Source of the DNA: Paulinella micropora
Lineage: Eukaryota > Cercozoa > Imbricatea > Euglyphida
NCBI GenBank assembly: GCA_009731375.1
Contig: BJOX01000007.1
Location: forward strand, 770,913 to 833,079
DNA length: 62,167 nucleotides
Direction: 5' to 3'
This document shows positions 1 to 62,011 of the stretch, one piece after another; the first letter of the stretch is position 1; each line of letters starts with the position of its first letter. The notes beneath the pieces were generated by a model. The model had not been told where the DNA came from. It saw nothing but the letters and a program-made list of their open reading frames with translations, and ran no database searches. Made by a program: the position numbers and the translations under genes.

Positions 1-37
1 AGGCAGAGGAAAAAAGAGGAAGAACGAGGGAGAAAGA

Positions 38-203
38 GTGATAAAGAGAGAGAGAGAGAGAGGACATACGTACATATATACATTGCATATATTCATTACA
101 TACATGTATTACATACATGCATTACATATACATACTTGCATACATACATACATACATACATACATACATACATACATCCATACATACATACATACATATG
201 TAC

Positions 204-234
<31 letters not shown>

Positions 235-1075
235 TGTATGTACACATATGCATGCATGTATGTAATACATGTACGTATGTATGTATGTATGTATGTATGT
301 ACGTACGTACGTATGTACGTACGTACGTACGTACGTAACGTATGCATGCATGCATGCATCTATGTATGTATGTATGTATGTATGTAACATATGTATGTAT
401 GTATGTATGTATGTACGTATGTGTGTATGTATGTATGTATGTATGCATATATGTATGTACGTTACATGATGTATGTATGTATGTATGTATGTATGTATGT
501 ATATATGTATGTATGTATGTATGCATGCATGCATACATGTATGTATGTATGTACATATGTATGTACATATGTAACATATGTATGTTACATAATTTATGTA
601 TGATGTGTGTGTATGTATGTATGTATGTATGTATGTACATATGTATGTATTTGTGTATGTATGCATGTATGCATGCATGCATGTATGTATGTATGTATAC
701 ATACATACATATGTTACATACATACAATCATACATACTGATGTACATACATAGATACATATACATACATACATACATACATACACACATACATGCATGCA
801 ATGCATGCATGCATGCATGCATACATGCATACATGCATACATACATACATACATACGAACGTACGTTCGTACGTACGTACATATATACATATGTACATAT
901 GTACATACATACATACATATGTCATACATACATACATACGTACACATATATACATACATATGTACATACATGCACACATGCATTCATAGAGACAGACAGA
1001 CGGACAGATATAGAAGAACAGACAGACAGACAGACCAGACAGATAGACGAAAAGACAGACAGACAGACCAGATAG
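38..1075. repeat. Tetranucleotide microsatellite block (TACA/TGTA, GACA)
   Basis: A short AG run is followed by about 900 bp of mixed (TACA)n and (TGTA)n with interspersed ATGC and ACGT steps, then a (GACA)n tract near 990-1070. Both strands are open for long stretches only because the repeat lacks stop codons in some frames, so no gene is called. Confidence 0.95.
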
Positions 1076-1499
1076 ATATTTTGAAGTTCGTTGTTCTCGT
1101 TGCTGATTGAAAGGAATACATTTTTCGCCTATCCAACTGTTTGTTCTCTGATTGAATATATTCCAATCCTTCATATTAACCCACCCATGCACATGCATCG
1201 GAGCTTTCAAACACAAAAACTGTGTGATATTATAAGAAAGACTATACGCTTATTTTTCACTGCCTAGATCTAACAACTTGTAACAACAATTTGTGACGAT
1301 AATAACAAGGTGAAGAGTCAGGCTGCTACTGTCAATAAAACAGAATAAAAGTCATTAAGCTACCACAGAAACTACAGCCATAAAGACATAATTGAGAAGC
1401 TTAGAGATGATGCTTGACGTGAGCAGTGGCAATAGCTGGCGCCAAACTGCACGGGTCCAACGGTCTCCCCGTGCCTTATTATGGTTTGTTCTGTTAAGC
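1076..1499. other. Non-repetitive spacer, no gene seen
   Basis: About 420 bp of mixed, AT-rich sequence. It holds two AATAAA-like hexamers near 1335 and 1344 but no convincing exon or ORF. It could be the 3' end of an upstream gene or part of an old repeat. Confidence 0.5.
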
Positions 1500-1868
1500 T
1501 TATGTTCGGTGAAACCGTAACAAGATTCTCACGAAGTCAAACGCAGCAACCAACAACCCGTCAAGGGCTAAAACAGGCGACCATCTCCCGACTGGGGCCG
1601 TGATGCAAAGGGTTGATGAAGCCGAGGTTGTAGAAGGTAACTCACAACGAGCGTGAACTCCCGAAACCTCGGCTTCGGCGACCATCATCTCCTTATGGCA
1701 CACAACCCTGGGGGAGTGTTTTAGTGGTTGTCCTGTACAGTTCAAAAGGGCTCGGCTACCTTTCGGCTTGAACTGGGCACAAACACCAACCACAGCGGAC
1801 CGAGAGTTCTTGCTCGCGGGTAGTAAAGGAGGCAAGGGCTTTTAAGCTATGCCACGCCCATAGATTAA
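1500..1868 (+). repeat. Dispersed repeat family A, copy 1
   Basis: About 370 bp that recurs in inverted orientation at 3613-4010, for example the shared stretches around AGTTCAAGCCGAAAGGTAGC (read on the minus strand here) and GGGCGTGGC. It ends in TTAAACATTGAACATATC and runs straight into (TATC)n, which looks like a retroposon tail. No ORF of interest is present. Confidence 0.7.
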
Positions 1869-1872
1869 ACAT

Positions 1873-2018
1873 TGAACATATCTATCTATCTATCTATCTA
1901 TCTGTCTATCTATCTATCTATCTATCCATCTATCCATCTATCCATCCATTCCGTCCATCTATCTATCTGGATGCAAACGACCCTGTCTCTGTTGTCAGGT
2001 ATGTACTATCTATCTATA

Positions 2019-2105
<87 letters not shown>

Positions 2106-2171
2106 ACGTACTCACACACACACACACAAGTATTGAAAGAAATAGATAGACAGATAGATAGATAGATAGAT
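1873..2171. repeat. (TATC)n microsatellite, then (GATA)n
   Basis: Long TATC tracts with a short unique break near 1970-2000, a CA run near 2113-2128 and a GATA run up to 2171. The switch from TATC to GATA marks the meeting of two oppositely oriented tails. Confidence 0.95.
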
Positions 2172-3275
2172 GAAATATCGACTAATGTCAGAAAAAAGGA
2201 GCTTCTGATTTCGTCAACCAGGAAGTCTGTGGGTAAAGTATTAACCCGATGCCCAGCTAAGCCGTGATGTTTGCACGGAAGGGACTGATACAGGCNNNNN
2301 NNNNNNNNNNNNNNNNNNNNNNNNNNNNNNNNNNNNNNNNNNNNNNNNNNNNNNNNNNNNNNNNNNNNNNNNNNNNNNNNNNNNNNNNNNNNNNNNNNNN
2401 NNNNNNNNNNNNNNNNNNNNNNNNNNNNNNNNNNNNNNNNNNNNNNNNNNNNNNNNNNNNNNNNNNNNNNNNNNNNNNNNNNNNNNNNNNNNNNNNNNNN
2501 NNNNNNNNNNNNNNNNNNNNNNNNNNNNNNNNNNNNNNNNNNNNNNNNNNNNNNNNNNNNNNNNNNNNNNNNNNNNNNNNNNNNNNNNNNNNNNNNNNNN
2601 NNNNNNNNNNNNNNNNNNNNNNNNNNNNNNNNNNNNNNNNNNNNNNNNNNNNNNNNNNNNNNNNNNNNNNNNNNNNNNNNNNNNNNNNNNNNNNNNNNNN
2701 NNNNNNNNNNNNNNNNNNNNNNNNNNNNNNNNNNNNNNNNNNNNNNNNNNNNNNNNNNNNNNNNNNNNNNNNNNNNNNNNNNNNNNNNNNNNNNNNNNNN
2801 NNNNNNNNNNNNNNNNNNNNNNNNNNNNNNNNNNNNNNNNNNNNNNNNNNNNNNNNNNNNNNNNNNNNNNNNNNNNNNNNNNNNNNNNNNNNNNNNNNNN
2901 NNNNNNNNNNNNNNNNNNNNNNNNNNNNNNNNNNNNNNNNNNNNNNNNNNNNNNNNNNNNNNNNNNNNNNNNNNNNNNNNNNNNNNNNNNNNNNNNNNNN
3001 NNNNNNNNNNNNNNNNNNNNNNNNNNNNNNNNNNNNNNNNNNNNNNNNNNNNNNNNNNNNNNNNNNNNNNNNNNNNNNNNNNNNNNNNNNNNNNNNNNNN
3101 NNNNNNNNNNNNNNNNNNNNNNNNNNNNNNNNNNNNNNNNNNNNNNNNNNNNNNNNNNNNNNNNNNNNNNNNNNNNNNNNNNNNNNNNNNNNNNNNNNNN
3201 NNNNNNNNNNNNNNNNNNNNNNNNNNNNNNNNNNNNNNNNNNNNNNNNNNNNNNNNNNNNNNNNNNNNNNNNAAC
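2172..3275 (-). repeat. Dispersed repeat family B, interrupted by an assembly gap
   Basis: The tail end of family B (ATATCGACTAATGTCAG onward) is readable to 2295. An N gap covers 2296-3272. The three bases after the gap plus the next B start match the junction of the B dimer at 9137, so the gap probably holds the rest of a full B copy. Confidence 0.7.
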
Positions 3276-3499
3276 TGATGAAATATCGACTAATGTCAGA
3301 AAAAAGGAGCTTCTGATTTCGTCAACCAGGAAGTCTGTGGGTAAAGTATTAACCCGATGCCCAGCTAAGCCGTGATGTTTGCACGGAAGGGACTGATACA
3401 GGCAATACCAAAGCTTCCTGGTACCAGGCGGGGCCAGGGCTCGTTCCATAAAGCGCCCCTTGCAGAACGAGCTCCCACCTCCATTACAGAGGGCCCAGT

Positions 3500-3500
<1 letters not shown>
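3276..3500 (-). repeat. Family B copy, 5'-truncated
   Basis: Repeats the first 225 bp (tail side) of B and then breaks directly into (GATA)n after GGGCCCAGTAAAG. The tail-side end is fixed and the other end varies, as in the other B copies. Confidence 0.8.
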
Positions 3501-3565
<65 letters not shown>

Positions 3566-3612
3566 GAATGAGTAGATAGATGAATAGATAGATGAATAGA
3601 TAGATAGATAGA
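3501..3612. repeat. (GATA)n microsatellite
   Basis: Pure to slightly degenerate GATA repeat between repeats B and A. Confidence 0.95.
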
Positions 3613-4070
3613 TAATGTTTAATGTTTAATCTATGGGCGTGGCTTAGCTTGAAAAGCCATGGCCTCCTATACTACCCCCGGACAAGAACTTTCAGCACCG
3701 GCCAAGCTGCACACCAACCACTGTCTCGCTGTGGTTGGTGTCTGTGCCCAGTTCAAGCCGAAAGGTAGCCGAGCCCTTTTGAACTATACGGGACAACACT
3801 AGAACACTCCCCAGGAGCGCGTGCCCTAAGGAGATGATGCCATGAGCAAGTCGAGGTTTCAGGAGTTCACGCTCGTTGTGAGTTACCTTTCTACAATCCC
3901 GACTTCATCAACCCTTTGCATCACGCCCCGACTTCATCAGCCATGGTCAGGAGTTGGTTGCCTGTTTAGCCCTTGCGCTGCGCGCGATTAACGGCGGACA
4001 CAAAATCGTCATTGTAGGAGATAGTTAGATCTGAACCCTAGGCTGAGTTGCCAGTGGCAGAGACCGTCTC
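3613..4070 (-). repeat. Dispersed repeat family A, copy 2
   Basis: Inverted relative to copy 1 at 1500-1868, with GATA on its tail side. It extends about 60 bp further at the 5' end than the part shared with copy 1. It is followed by (GATA)n at 4074-4172. Confidence 0.7.
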
Positions 4071-4074
4071 CAGG

Positions 4075-4115
<41 letters not shown>

Positions 4116-4134
4116 TTGGATAGATGGATAGATG

Positions 4135-4172
<38 letters not shown>

Positions 4173-4174
<2 letters not shown>

Positions 4175-4390
4175 TTCCTCAAATCAAGGATGGAGAAGGT
4201 AGACAAGAAGCATAAGACGTTTGTGCTTTAGTCGGTTTTCTTGTTTCATGCCCAACGAAAGAGGCAACCACTGGCTACCAGCTACCCGTATCCTAGAGAT
4301 GTTATGCGAAAAATACTGCCACTCCATATGTTACCCCATTTTTTCCCTCAAACAGACTCTAACTCAATCTCAGCTGCCCTCAGCTGCCCT
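4173..4390. other. Non-repetitive spacer, no gene seen
   Basis: About 220 bp of mixed sequence between (GATA)n and (GTT)n with no supported exon. Short open frames exist but none shows a domain. Confidence 0.5.
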
Positions 4391-4406
4391 CGAACACCTT
4401 GTTGTT

Positions 4407-4448
<42 letters not shown>

Positions 4449-4594
4449 GCTGATGATGATGATGATGACGATGATGAAATTTTTATTGTTATTAAATTTA
4501 ATAAAGTAATTAAACCAATGGCATGATGGTGCATGGCTGTTATTGTTGTTGTTCTCGATCATTATTATCGTCATTATTCTTATTACTATTATTA

Positions 4595-4627
<33 letters not shown>

Positions 4628-4812
4628 CATTATTATTATTATTATTATTACTATTATTATTATTATTATTATTATTGTTATTATTATTATTACTATTATT
4701 ATTATTATTATTATTATTGTTATTATTATTATTATTGTTAATTACTATTATTATTATTAATTATTATTATTATTATTAATTTTTATTATTATTACTATTA
4801 TTATTATTATTA

Positions 4813-4891
<79 letters not shown>

Positions 4892-4895
4892 CATT
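4391..4895. repeat. (GTT)n, (GAT)n and (ATT)n microsatellites
   Basis: (GTT)n at about 4400-4450, (GATGAT)n at 4451-4476, then more than 300 bp of (ATT)n up to the first SINE copy. Confidence 0.95.
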
Positions 4896-4897
4896 AT

Positions 4898-5129
4898 GGA
4901 CACCGTGATAGCCCAGTGGTCAAGTTCTACCATCTGGGCCCTGTCGCCAGTTCGATTCCCGTCGGTGCCACCAGTATTTTCATTGAACATACCGGTCCGT
5001 CTGGAAGTGTTGGAACTGCCCTTGCGGGGGTGTCATTAGAGCCTATCGTCAATTCTTCGTACTCCCCTCACGGGTGAGACGATGGAGGCGCATGTGCAGA
5101 AATGCATCAGCCATTGACAGAGAAGCACT
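4898..5129 (+). mobile_element. tRNA-derived SINE, copy 1
   Basis: About 230 bp. The head is tRNA-like with an A-box (TAGCCCAGTGG) and a B-box (GTTCGATTCCC). The body contains CCTTGCGGGGGTGTCATT. The 3' part (ATGGAGGCGCATGTGCAG ... GAAGCACTATT) resembles the 3' end of the LINE at 46635. It has (ATT)n on both sides and carries the single-unit version of the internal ATTTTCATTGAACATACCGG segment. Confidence 0.9.
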
Positions 5130-5142
5130 ATTATTATCATTA

Positions 5143-5212
<70 letters not shown>

Positions 5213-5214
5213 GT

Positions 5215-5449
5215 GGCACCTCGATAGCCCAGTGGTTAAGGTCTACCATCTGGGACCTGTATCTGGGACCTGTCGCCAGTTCGATTCCCGTCGGTGCCAG
5301 TATTTTCAAAGGATATTTTCTTTGAACGTATTGGTCTGTCTGGAAGGCTTGGAGCTGCCTTGCGGCGGTGTCAGTAGAGCCTATCGTCAAATCTTCGTAC
5401 TCCCCTCACGGGTGAGACGATGGAGGCACATGTGCAGAAATGCATTCGC
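5215..5449 (+). mobile_element. tRNA-derived SINE, copy 2 (diverged)
   Basis: A diverged member with a duplicated CTGGGACCTGT in the tRNA-like head and a changed middle (AAAGGATATTTTC). Its 3' end runs into a 10-N gap at 5450-5459, after which (ATT)n continues to about 5775. Confidence 0.85.
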
Positions 5450-5482
5450 NNNNNNNNNNTACTATTACCATTATTATAATTA

Positions 5483-5574
<92 letters not shown>

Positions 5575-5643
5575 TTATTATTATTATTATTACTATTACC
5601 ATTATTATTATTATTATTATTATTGTTGTTGGTGTTATCATTA

Positions 5644-5689
<46 letters not shown>

Positions 5690-5714
5690 GATTATTATTA
5701 TTATTGGTTTATTA

Positions 5715-5777
<63 letters not shown>

Positions 5778-5778
5778 G

Positions 5779-5933
5779 GGAGTACATAGGCCATCGGTCC
5801 CTTTCCATGGGCTGATTGGTATAAAGCTCCTAGAGTAATGTTCTATGCCGTTACTTCCTTTATTCCACCGATTGGTGTGGAGACTTTCCTTATGGAATGG
5901 AGGACTGGATGCACATGACGATACATACATACA

Positions 5934-5935
<2 letters not shown>
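5779..5935 (+). mobile_element. Retroposon fragment family D, copy 1
   Basis: A segment starting GGGAGTACATAGGCC in (ATT)n and ending near CACATGACGATACATAC before more (ATT)n. A second copy at 35029-35200 starts at the same point. That copy ends with a tail like the SINE tail (TCAGCAATTGGCAGGAGA then CACTATT). It may be a second nonautonomous family or a LINE fragment. Confidence 0.65.
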
Positions 5936-5987
<52 letters not shown>

Positions 5988-6073
5988 CATTATTATTACT
6001 ATTATTATTACTATTATCACTATTACCATTCTTATTATTATTATTATTACTATTATTATTACCATTATTATTA

Positions 6074-6111
<38 letters not shown>

Positions 6112-6115
6112 GTTA

Positions 6116-6367
6116 TTGGTCAAGTTCTACCATCTGGGCCCTGTCACCAGTTCGATTCCCGTCGGTGCCACCAGTATCTTCATTGAACATACCGATCCGT
6201 CTGGACCAGTATTTTCATTGAACATACCGGCCCCCGTCTGGAAGTGTTGGAACTGCCCTTGCGGGGGTGTCATTAGAGCTTATCGTCAATTCTTCGTACT
6301 CCCCTCACGGGTGAGACGATGGAGGCGCATGTGCAGAAATGCATCAGCCATTGACAGAGAAGCACTA
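6116..6367 (+). mobile_element. tRNA-derived SINE, copy 3 (5'-truncated)
   Basis: Starts inside the tRNA-like head at GGTCAAGTTCTACC, so the A-box is missing. It carries a tandem duplication of the roughly 36-bp CATTGAACATACC segment and a standard 3' end into (ATT)n. Confidence 0.85.
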
Positions 6368-6449
<82 letters not shown>

Positions 6450-6495
6450 TGGTGTTATTATTGTTATTTATTATTGTTATTATTATTGTTATTAT

Positions 6496-6765
6496 TGGAC
6501 ACCGTGATAGCCCAGTGGTCAAGTTCTACCATCTGGGCCCTGTCGCCAGTTCGATTCCCGTCGGTGCCACCAGTATTTTCATTGAACATACCGGTCTATT
6601 TCTGGACCAGTATTTTCATTGAACATACCGGCCCGTCTGGAAGTGTTGGAACTGCCCTTGCGGGGGTGTCATTAGAGCTTATCGTCAATTCTTCGTACTC
6701 CCCTCACGGGTGAGACGATGGAGGCGCATGTGCAGAAATGCATCAGCCATTGACAGAGAAGCACT
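6496..6765 (+). mobile_element. tRNA-derived SINE, copy 4
   Basis: Full-length copy with A- and B-box and the duplicated CATTGAACATACC segment, flanked by (ATT)n. Followed by (ATT)n, (ATC)n and TATCGG runs to 7010. Confidence 0.9.
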
Positions 6766-6811
6766 ATTATTGTTATTATTATTATTATCATTATTATTAT
6801 TATTATTATTG

Positions 6812-6886
<75 letters not shown>

Positions 6887-6927
6887 CTATCATTATCATT
6901 ATCTTTTTCGGTATCGGTATCGGTATC

Positions 6928-7017
<90 letters not shown>

Positions 7018-7134
7018 GTTGTTGTTGTTGTTGTTGTTGATGTTGCTGTTGTTGGTTTGTTGGTTTGTTGTTGTTGGTTTGTTGGTTTGTTGTTGGTTTA
7101 TTGATGGTTAGTTGTTGTTGTTGTTGTTGTTGTT

Positions 7135-7170
<36 letters not shown>

Positions 7171-7203
7171 GGTTTGTTGGTTTGTTGTTGGTTTATTGTT
7201 GGT

Positions 7204-7236
<33 letters not shown>

Positions 7237-7294
7237 TTGTTGTTGCTGTTGTTGGTTTGTTGGTTTGTTGTTGTTGGTTTGGTTTATTGTTGGT

Positions 7295-7329
<35 letters not shown>

Positions 7330-7331
7330 GC

Positions 7332-7365
<34 letters not shown>

Positions 7366-7372
7366 ATTGTAA
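6766..7372. repeat. (ATT)n then (GTT)n / GTTGGTTTGTTG repeats
   Basis: (ATT)n to about 7017, then about 350 bp of GTT triplets interrupted by GGTTTGTTGGTTTGTTG blocks. No gene. Confidence 0.95.
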
Positions 7373-7888
7373 GGTTGGCAAGGTCTAGTCGATCGTGTGT
7401 CCATTTCAATCGACATTACTGTAATATTGTTAATTGTTATTATTGTTATTGTTATTGCTGTACATATTCAGCTTCAAGGCGCAGTCAATTTGTCCGTTTT
7501 TCATTGTTGTTGTTATTGTTATTGTTTTTATTTGTTGTTGTGGTAGGTTTGCTCCAGGGAGGGGGGGGGGGGGGGGGAAAAAAAAAANNNNNNNNNNTAT
7601 TTCAGGTGTTGGCAGGGACATCAAGTCAATCGTTTCAATATAGACATTACTATATATTTGTTGTTGTTATTATTGTTATTTGTTAAGATTGACAAGGTTC
7701 AGTAAGTCGTGTGTCGATTTCAATTGAAGTTACTGTATATTAGTGTTGTTATTATTGGTATTGTTATTTGCTGTACATGTTAAGATTGACAAAGAGAAGA
7801 GAAGAGAAGAGAAGATAAGAGAAGAAAAGAGAAAAGAAGAGAAAACAAGAGAATAGATGGGAACAGAAAATAGAAGAAGAGAAAAAGA

Positions 7889-7919
<31 letters not shown>

Positions 7920-7989
7920 CACAAGGTCTAGTTCATTGCGTGTCTGTTTTCATTGACATTACGATATTTTGTTGTTGTTATTAATGTTA

Positions 7990-8050
<61 letters not shown>

Positions 8051-8051
8051 C

Positions 8052-8105
<54 letters not shown>

Positions 8106-8176
8106 TGTTATTGCTGTCTGTCGAGGTTCAGGTTGTCAAGGCGCAATCAATCGTGATCGATCGATCGATCGATAGG

Positions 8177-8235
<59 letters not shown>

Positions 8236-8327
8236 CTAGATAGATAGATAGATAGATTTATTGTTGTTGTTATTAATGTTATTGTTATTGCTGTCGAGGT
8301 TCAGGTTGGCAAGGCGCAATCAATCGT

Positions 8328-8330
<3 letters not shown>
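7373..8330 (+). repeat. Degenerate copies of an exon start (E1-like) in microsatellite
   Basis: At least seven diverged copies of a roughly 40-bp motif (AATCGTGTGTCCATTTCAAT and variants) lie near 7378, 7470, 7604, 7686, 7920, 8118 and 8293, separated by GTT, GAGAA, TATC and GATA tracts. A better copy is near 9890. They resemble the start of the candidate exon at 10071 and fit the acceptor-side copy pattern seen elsewhere. A poly-G/poly-A run abuts the 10-N gap at 7588-7597. Confidence 0.5.
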
Positions 8331-8398
<68 letters not shown>

Positions 8399-8489
8399 CG
8401 ATAGATAGATAGATAGATAGATCGATCGGTCGGTCGGTCGGTCGGTCGGTAGGTAGGTCGGTAGGTAGGTAGGTAGGTAGGTAGATACG

Positions 8490-8575
<86 letters not shown>

Positions 8576-8592
8576 CATACATAGATACATAG
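8331..8592. repeat. (GATA)n with (GGTC)n/(GGTA)n
   Basis: GATA tracts interrupted by a GGTC/GGTA block near 8427-8485. Confidence 0.95.
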
Positions 8593-9290
8593 ATGAAATA
8601 TCGACTAATGTCAGAAAAAAGGAGCTTCTGATTTCGTCAACCAAGGAAGTCTATGGGTAAAGTATGAACCCGATGCCCAGCTAAGCCGTGATGTTTGCAA
8701 GGAAGGGACTGATACAGGCGATACCAAAGCTCCCTAGTACCAGGCGGGGCCAGGGCTCGTTCCATAAGCGCCCCTTGCAGAACGAGCTCCCACCTCTATT
8801 ACAGAGGACCCAGTAAGCAGATGGAGTTTCGTGACTGTTCGACAGTCTAGTATAAACCGACAGAGCACTGTGGGTTTTATTCCGGGCTCAACAAGCGAGA
8901 AAGGGCACCCTGAGGGAACAGGATTGTGCTTCCCGTCGCTATTTCGGCATGTGACTTATAGGCGTATGGCTAGGCACACATAAGGCACCCCACCACGGGC
9001 CCAGCACACCCACACCATCCCCTAATTCTCTGTCTGTCGACAGATGGCACCCATTTCAAACAACCATGCCCAAGGGAGGGTCAGTGACACCTCAAGTGGC
9101 CTTGGTTCGCTCCGTGGAGTAAGTGATGAGATCAACTGATGAAATATCGACTAATGTCAGAAAAAAGGAGCTTCTGATTTCGTCAACCAAGGAAGTCTAT
9201 GGGTAAAGTATGAACCCGATGCCCAGCTAAGCCGTGATGTTTGCACGGAAGGGACTGATACAGGCGATACCAAAGCTCCCTAGTACCAGA
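8593..9290 (-). repeat. Family B dimer: full copy plus truncated copy
   Basis: A complete B unit (8593-9137, about 545 bp) is followed head-to-tail by a second B start (9138-9290) that breaks into GATA. It contains two near-perfect palindromes, GACTGTTCGACAGTC and CTGTCGACAG. No protein domain is recognised. Family B is defined by a fixed end next to (GATA)n/(TATC)n and variable truncation at the other end. Confidence 0.8.
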
Positions 9291-9303
9291 GATAGATAGA
9301 TAT

Positions 9304-9353
<50 letters not shown>

Positions 9354-9358
9354 CGATC

Positions 9359-9411
<53 letters not shown>

Positions 9412-9469
9412 TTAGATAGATAGATAGTTAGATACATAGATAGTTAGATAGACAGACAGACAGACAGAC

Positions 9470-9555
<86 letters not shown>
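9291..9555. repeat. (GATA)n microsatellite
   Basis: GATA array with a GACA patch near 9450-9470. Confidence 0.95.
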
Positions 9556-9556
<1 letters not shown>

Positions 9557-9803
9557 ATATCGACTAATGTCAGAAAAAAGGAGCTTCTGACTTCGTCAAC
9601 CAGGAAGTCTGTTGGTAAAGTATTAACCCGATGCCCAGCTAAGCCGTGATGTTTGCACGGAAGGGACTGATACAGGCGATACCAAAGCTTCCTAGTACCA
9701 GGCGGGGCCAGGGCTCGTTCCATAAAGCGCCCCTTGCAGAACGAGCTCCCACCTCCATTACAGAGGCCCAGTAAGCAGATGGAGTTTCGAGACTGTTCGA
9801 AAG
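9556..9803 (-). repeat. Family B copy, truncated
   Basis: Tail-side 248 bp of B, then (GATA)n. It differs by a few bases from the copy at 8593. Confidence 0.8.
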
Positions 9804-9804
9804 T

Positions 9805-9835
<31 letters not shown>

Positions 9836-9919
9836 TGTCCGTTGTTATGGTTGATGTTATTGTTGTTATGTGTTGTTGTTGTTGTAGGTTGTTAGGATTA
9901 GCAAGATATCAAATCAAAT

Positions 9920-9932
9920 CGTGTGTCTCTAC

Positions 9933-9989
<57 letters not shown>

Positions 9990-10022
9990 CATCCATCCAT
10001 CCATCCATCCATCCATCCATCC

Positions 10023-10061
<39 letters not shown>

Positions 10062-10070
10062 GATCGATAG
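9920..10070. repeat. (TATC)n/(CATC)n microsatellite
   Basis: Pyrimidine-rich tetranucleotide tract that leads directly into the acceptor of the exon at 10071. Confidence 0.9.
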
Positions 10071-10125
10071 GCATCAAGTGAAATCGTTTGTCCATTCGAA
10101 TGGACAACAGTGGGAAAGGAATATC
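10071..10125 (+). CDS. Candidate exon E1 (55 nt), function unknown
   Basis: An acceptor (CGATCGATAG) is followed by 55 nt open in two frames and a strong donor (GTAAGA). One frame reads [18 protein letters not shown], the other [18 protein letters not shown]. It lies upstream of the SH3 exons and has degenerate partial copies upstream (7.4-9.9 kb). Neither frame gives the phase needed by the exon at 10613, so an unseen exon or a different boundary is required. Confidence 0.4.
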
Positions 10126-10132
10126 GTAAGAT

Positions 10133-10174
<42 letters not shown>

Positions 10175-10178
10175 GCGA

Positions 10179-10229
<51 letters not shown>

Positions 10230-10401
10230 AGACGGACGGACAGACAGACAGGCAGGCAGACAGGAGGGAGAGTGATACATTGTGTGTGTGGGTATTTTTT
10301 TGTGTATAAAAATGCATATATGTAAGGAGTGTTTTGATGTGTGTTTTTATTCAGTGCGCCATCGCGGCGTGTCAAGGCACTCTATTCCTTCCATGCCACA
10401 C

Positions 10402-10447
<46 letters not shown>

Positions 10448-10612
10448 AGACGACAGACAGTCAGACAGGCAGGCAGATAGGGAGGGAGAGAGATAGGGCG
10501 AGCGAGCGATAGACTGTGTATGTGTGTGTGTGTGTGTGTTTTTTTTTTGTTGTTGTTGTTGTTGTAAAAATATGCATACATGTAAGGAGTGTTTTGATGT
10601 GTTTTTACTCAG
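10126..10612. repeat. (GA)n tracts and an acceptor-side copy of exon E2
   Basis: Two (GA)n tracts with CAGACAGACAGGCAGG patches. At about 10351-10404 there is an upstream copy of exon E2 with its acceptor (TTATTCAG, then TGCGCCATCGCGGCG), which runs into (GA)n. Confidence 0.7.
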
Positions 10613-60703
<50,091 letters not shown>

Positions 60704-61165
60704 GTTAACACATACATAACACGTCTGTACATACAAGTAATGTATACATATGTATCTGTAATGTATACATGTGTATCTATGCGAAGTGCAAGAATTCACT
60801 GTAACAGATGTTAACACATACATCACACGTCTGTACATACAAGAAATGTATACATGAGACATCACTGTAACAGAGGCTAACACATACATAACACGTCTAT
60901 ACATACAAGTAATGTATACATGTGTATCTATAATGTATACATGTGTATCTATGCGAAGTGCAAGAATTCACTGTAACAGAGGTTAACACATACATCACAC
61001 GTCTTTACATGCAAGAAATGTATACATGAGACATCACTGTAACAGAGGTTAACACATACATCACACGTCTTTGCATACAAGAAATGTATACATGAGACAT
61101 CACTGTAACAGAGGTTAACACATAAATAACACGTCTGTACATACAAGAAATGTATACATGTGTAT
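60704..61165 (+). repeat. Five donor-side copies of E26 in a tandem minisatellite
   Basis: CACTGTAACAGAGGTTAACA plus CATACAT(C/A)ACACGTCT and CATACAAGAAATGTATACAT recur near 60797, 60860, 60969, 61034 and 61102. Units near 60783 and 60955 also contain GTGCAAGAATT from the exon start with GGAGACA deleted. Confidence 0.8.
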
Positions 61166-61184
61166 CTATGCGTACATATCTATC

Positions 61185-61228
61185 TACCTATCTATCTAAG
61201 ATGGACAGATATATATAGATAAGCTAGC

Positions 61229-61282
<54 letters not shown>

Positions 61283-61324
61283 TTATATATATATACAAAA
61301 ATAGAGAGAGAGAGAGAGATAGAG

Positions 61325-61409
<85 letters not shown>

Positions 61410-61480
61410 CATGTCCGTAAATACACGACACACACACACACACACACACACACACCACACACACACCACATACACACACA

Positions 61481-61549
<69 letters not shown>

Positions 61550-61592
61550 TCACATGCCTGTAAATACACATGTGTATCTATGCGTACATACA

Positions 61593-61627
<35 letters not shown>

Positions 61628-61790
61628 TTATCTATCTATCTATCTCTATCTATCTATCTATCTATCTCTATCTATCTATCTATCTATCTACCTACCTATC
61701 TACCTACCTACCTACCTACCTACCCACCTATCCATCTATCTTCCAATCTTCCTATCTATCTATCTATATATCTATCTATCTATCTATCGA

Positions 61791-61824
<34 letters not shown>

Positions 61825-61978
61825 CACCTTCCTACCTACCCACCTATCTATCTACCTATCTACCTATCTACCTATCTGTCTGTCTGTCTGTCTGTCTGTC
61901 TATCCACCTTCCTACCTACCCACCTATCTATTTATCTATCTACCTATCTACCTATCTACCTACCTACCTATCTATCTG

Positions 61979-62010
<32 letters not shown>

Positions 62011-62011
62011 A
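61185..62011. repeat. (GATA)n, (CA)n, (TA)n, (TATC)n/(TACC)n microsatellites
   Basis: Microsatellites only, no exon seen. Confidence 0.95.

Noticed and set aside
109-918. Long open frames in the TACA/TGTA block and similar ones (10516-11195, 37632-38627, 38682-39282, 52465-53403, 58748-59936)
   Set aside because: They consist of one or two repeated dipeptides to tetrapeptides dictated by the microsatellite, are open in several frames at once and show no start or domain.
2241-3449. Open frames running through N gaps (also 28304-29349 and 57301-57917)
   Set aside because: They are open only because Ns cannot encode stops.
4898-4970. A functional tRNA gene
   Set aside because: The A- and B-box match is part of a repeated element of about 230 bp with identical downstream sequence in nine copies, so it is a SINE head.
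7572-7587. Poly-G and poly-C runs (also 15606-15640, 24976-24995) as G-quadruplex signals
   Set aside because: Each abuts or nearly abuts a 10-N gap and looks like a sequencing or assembly artefact.
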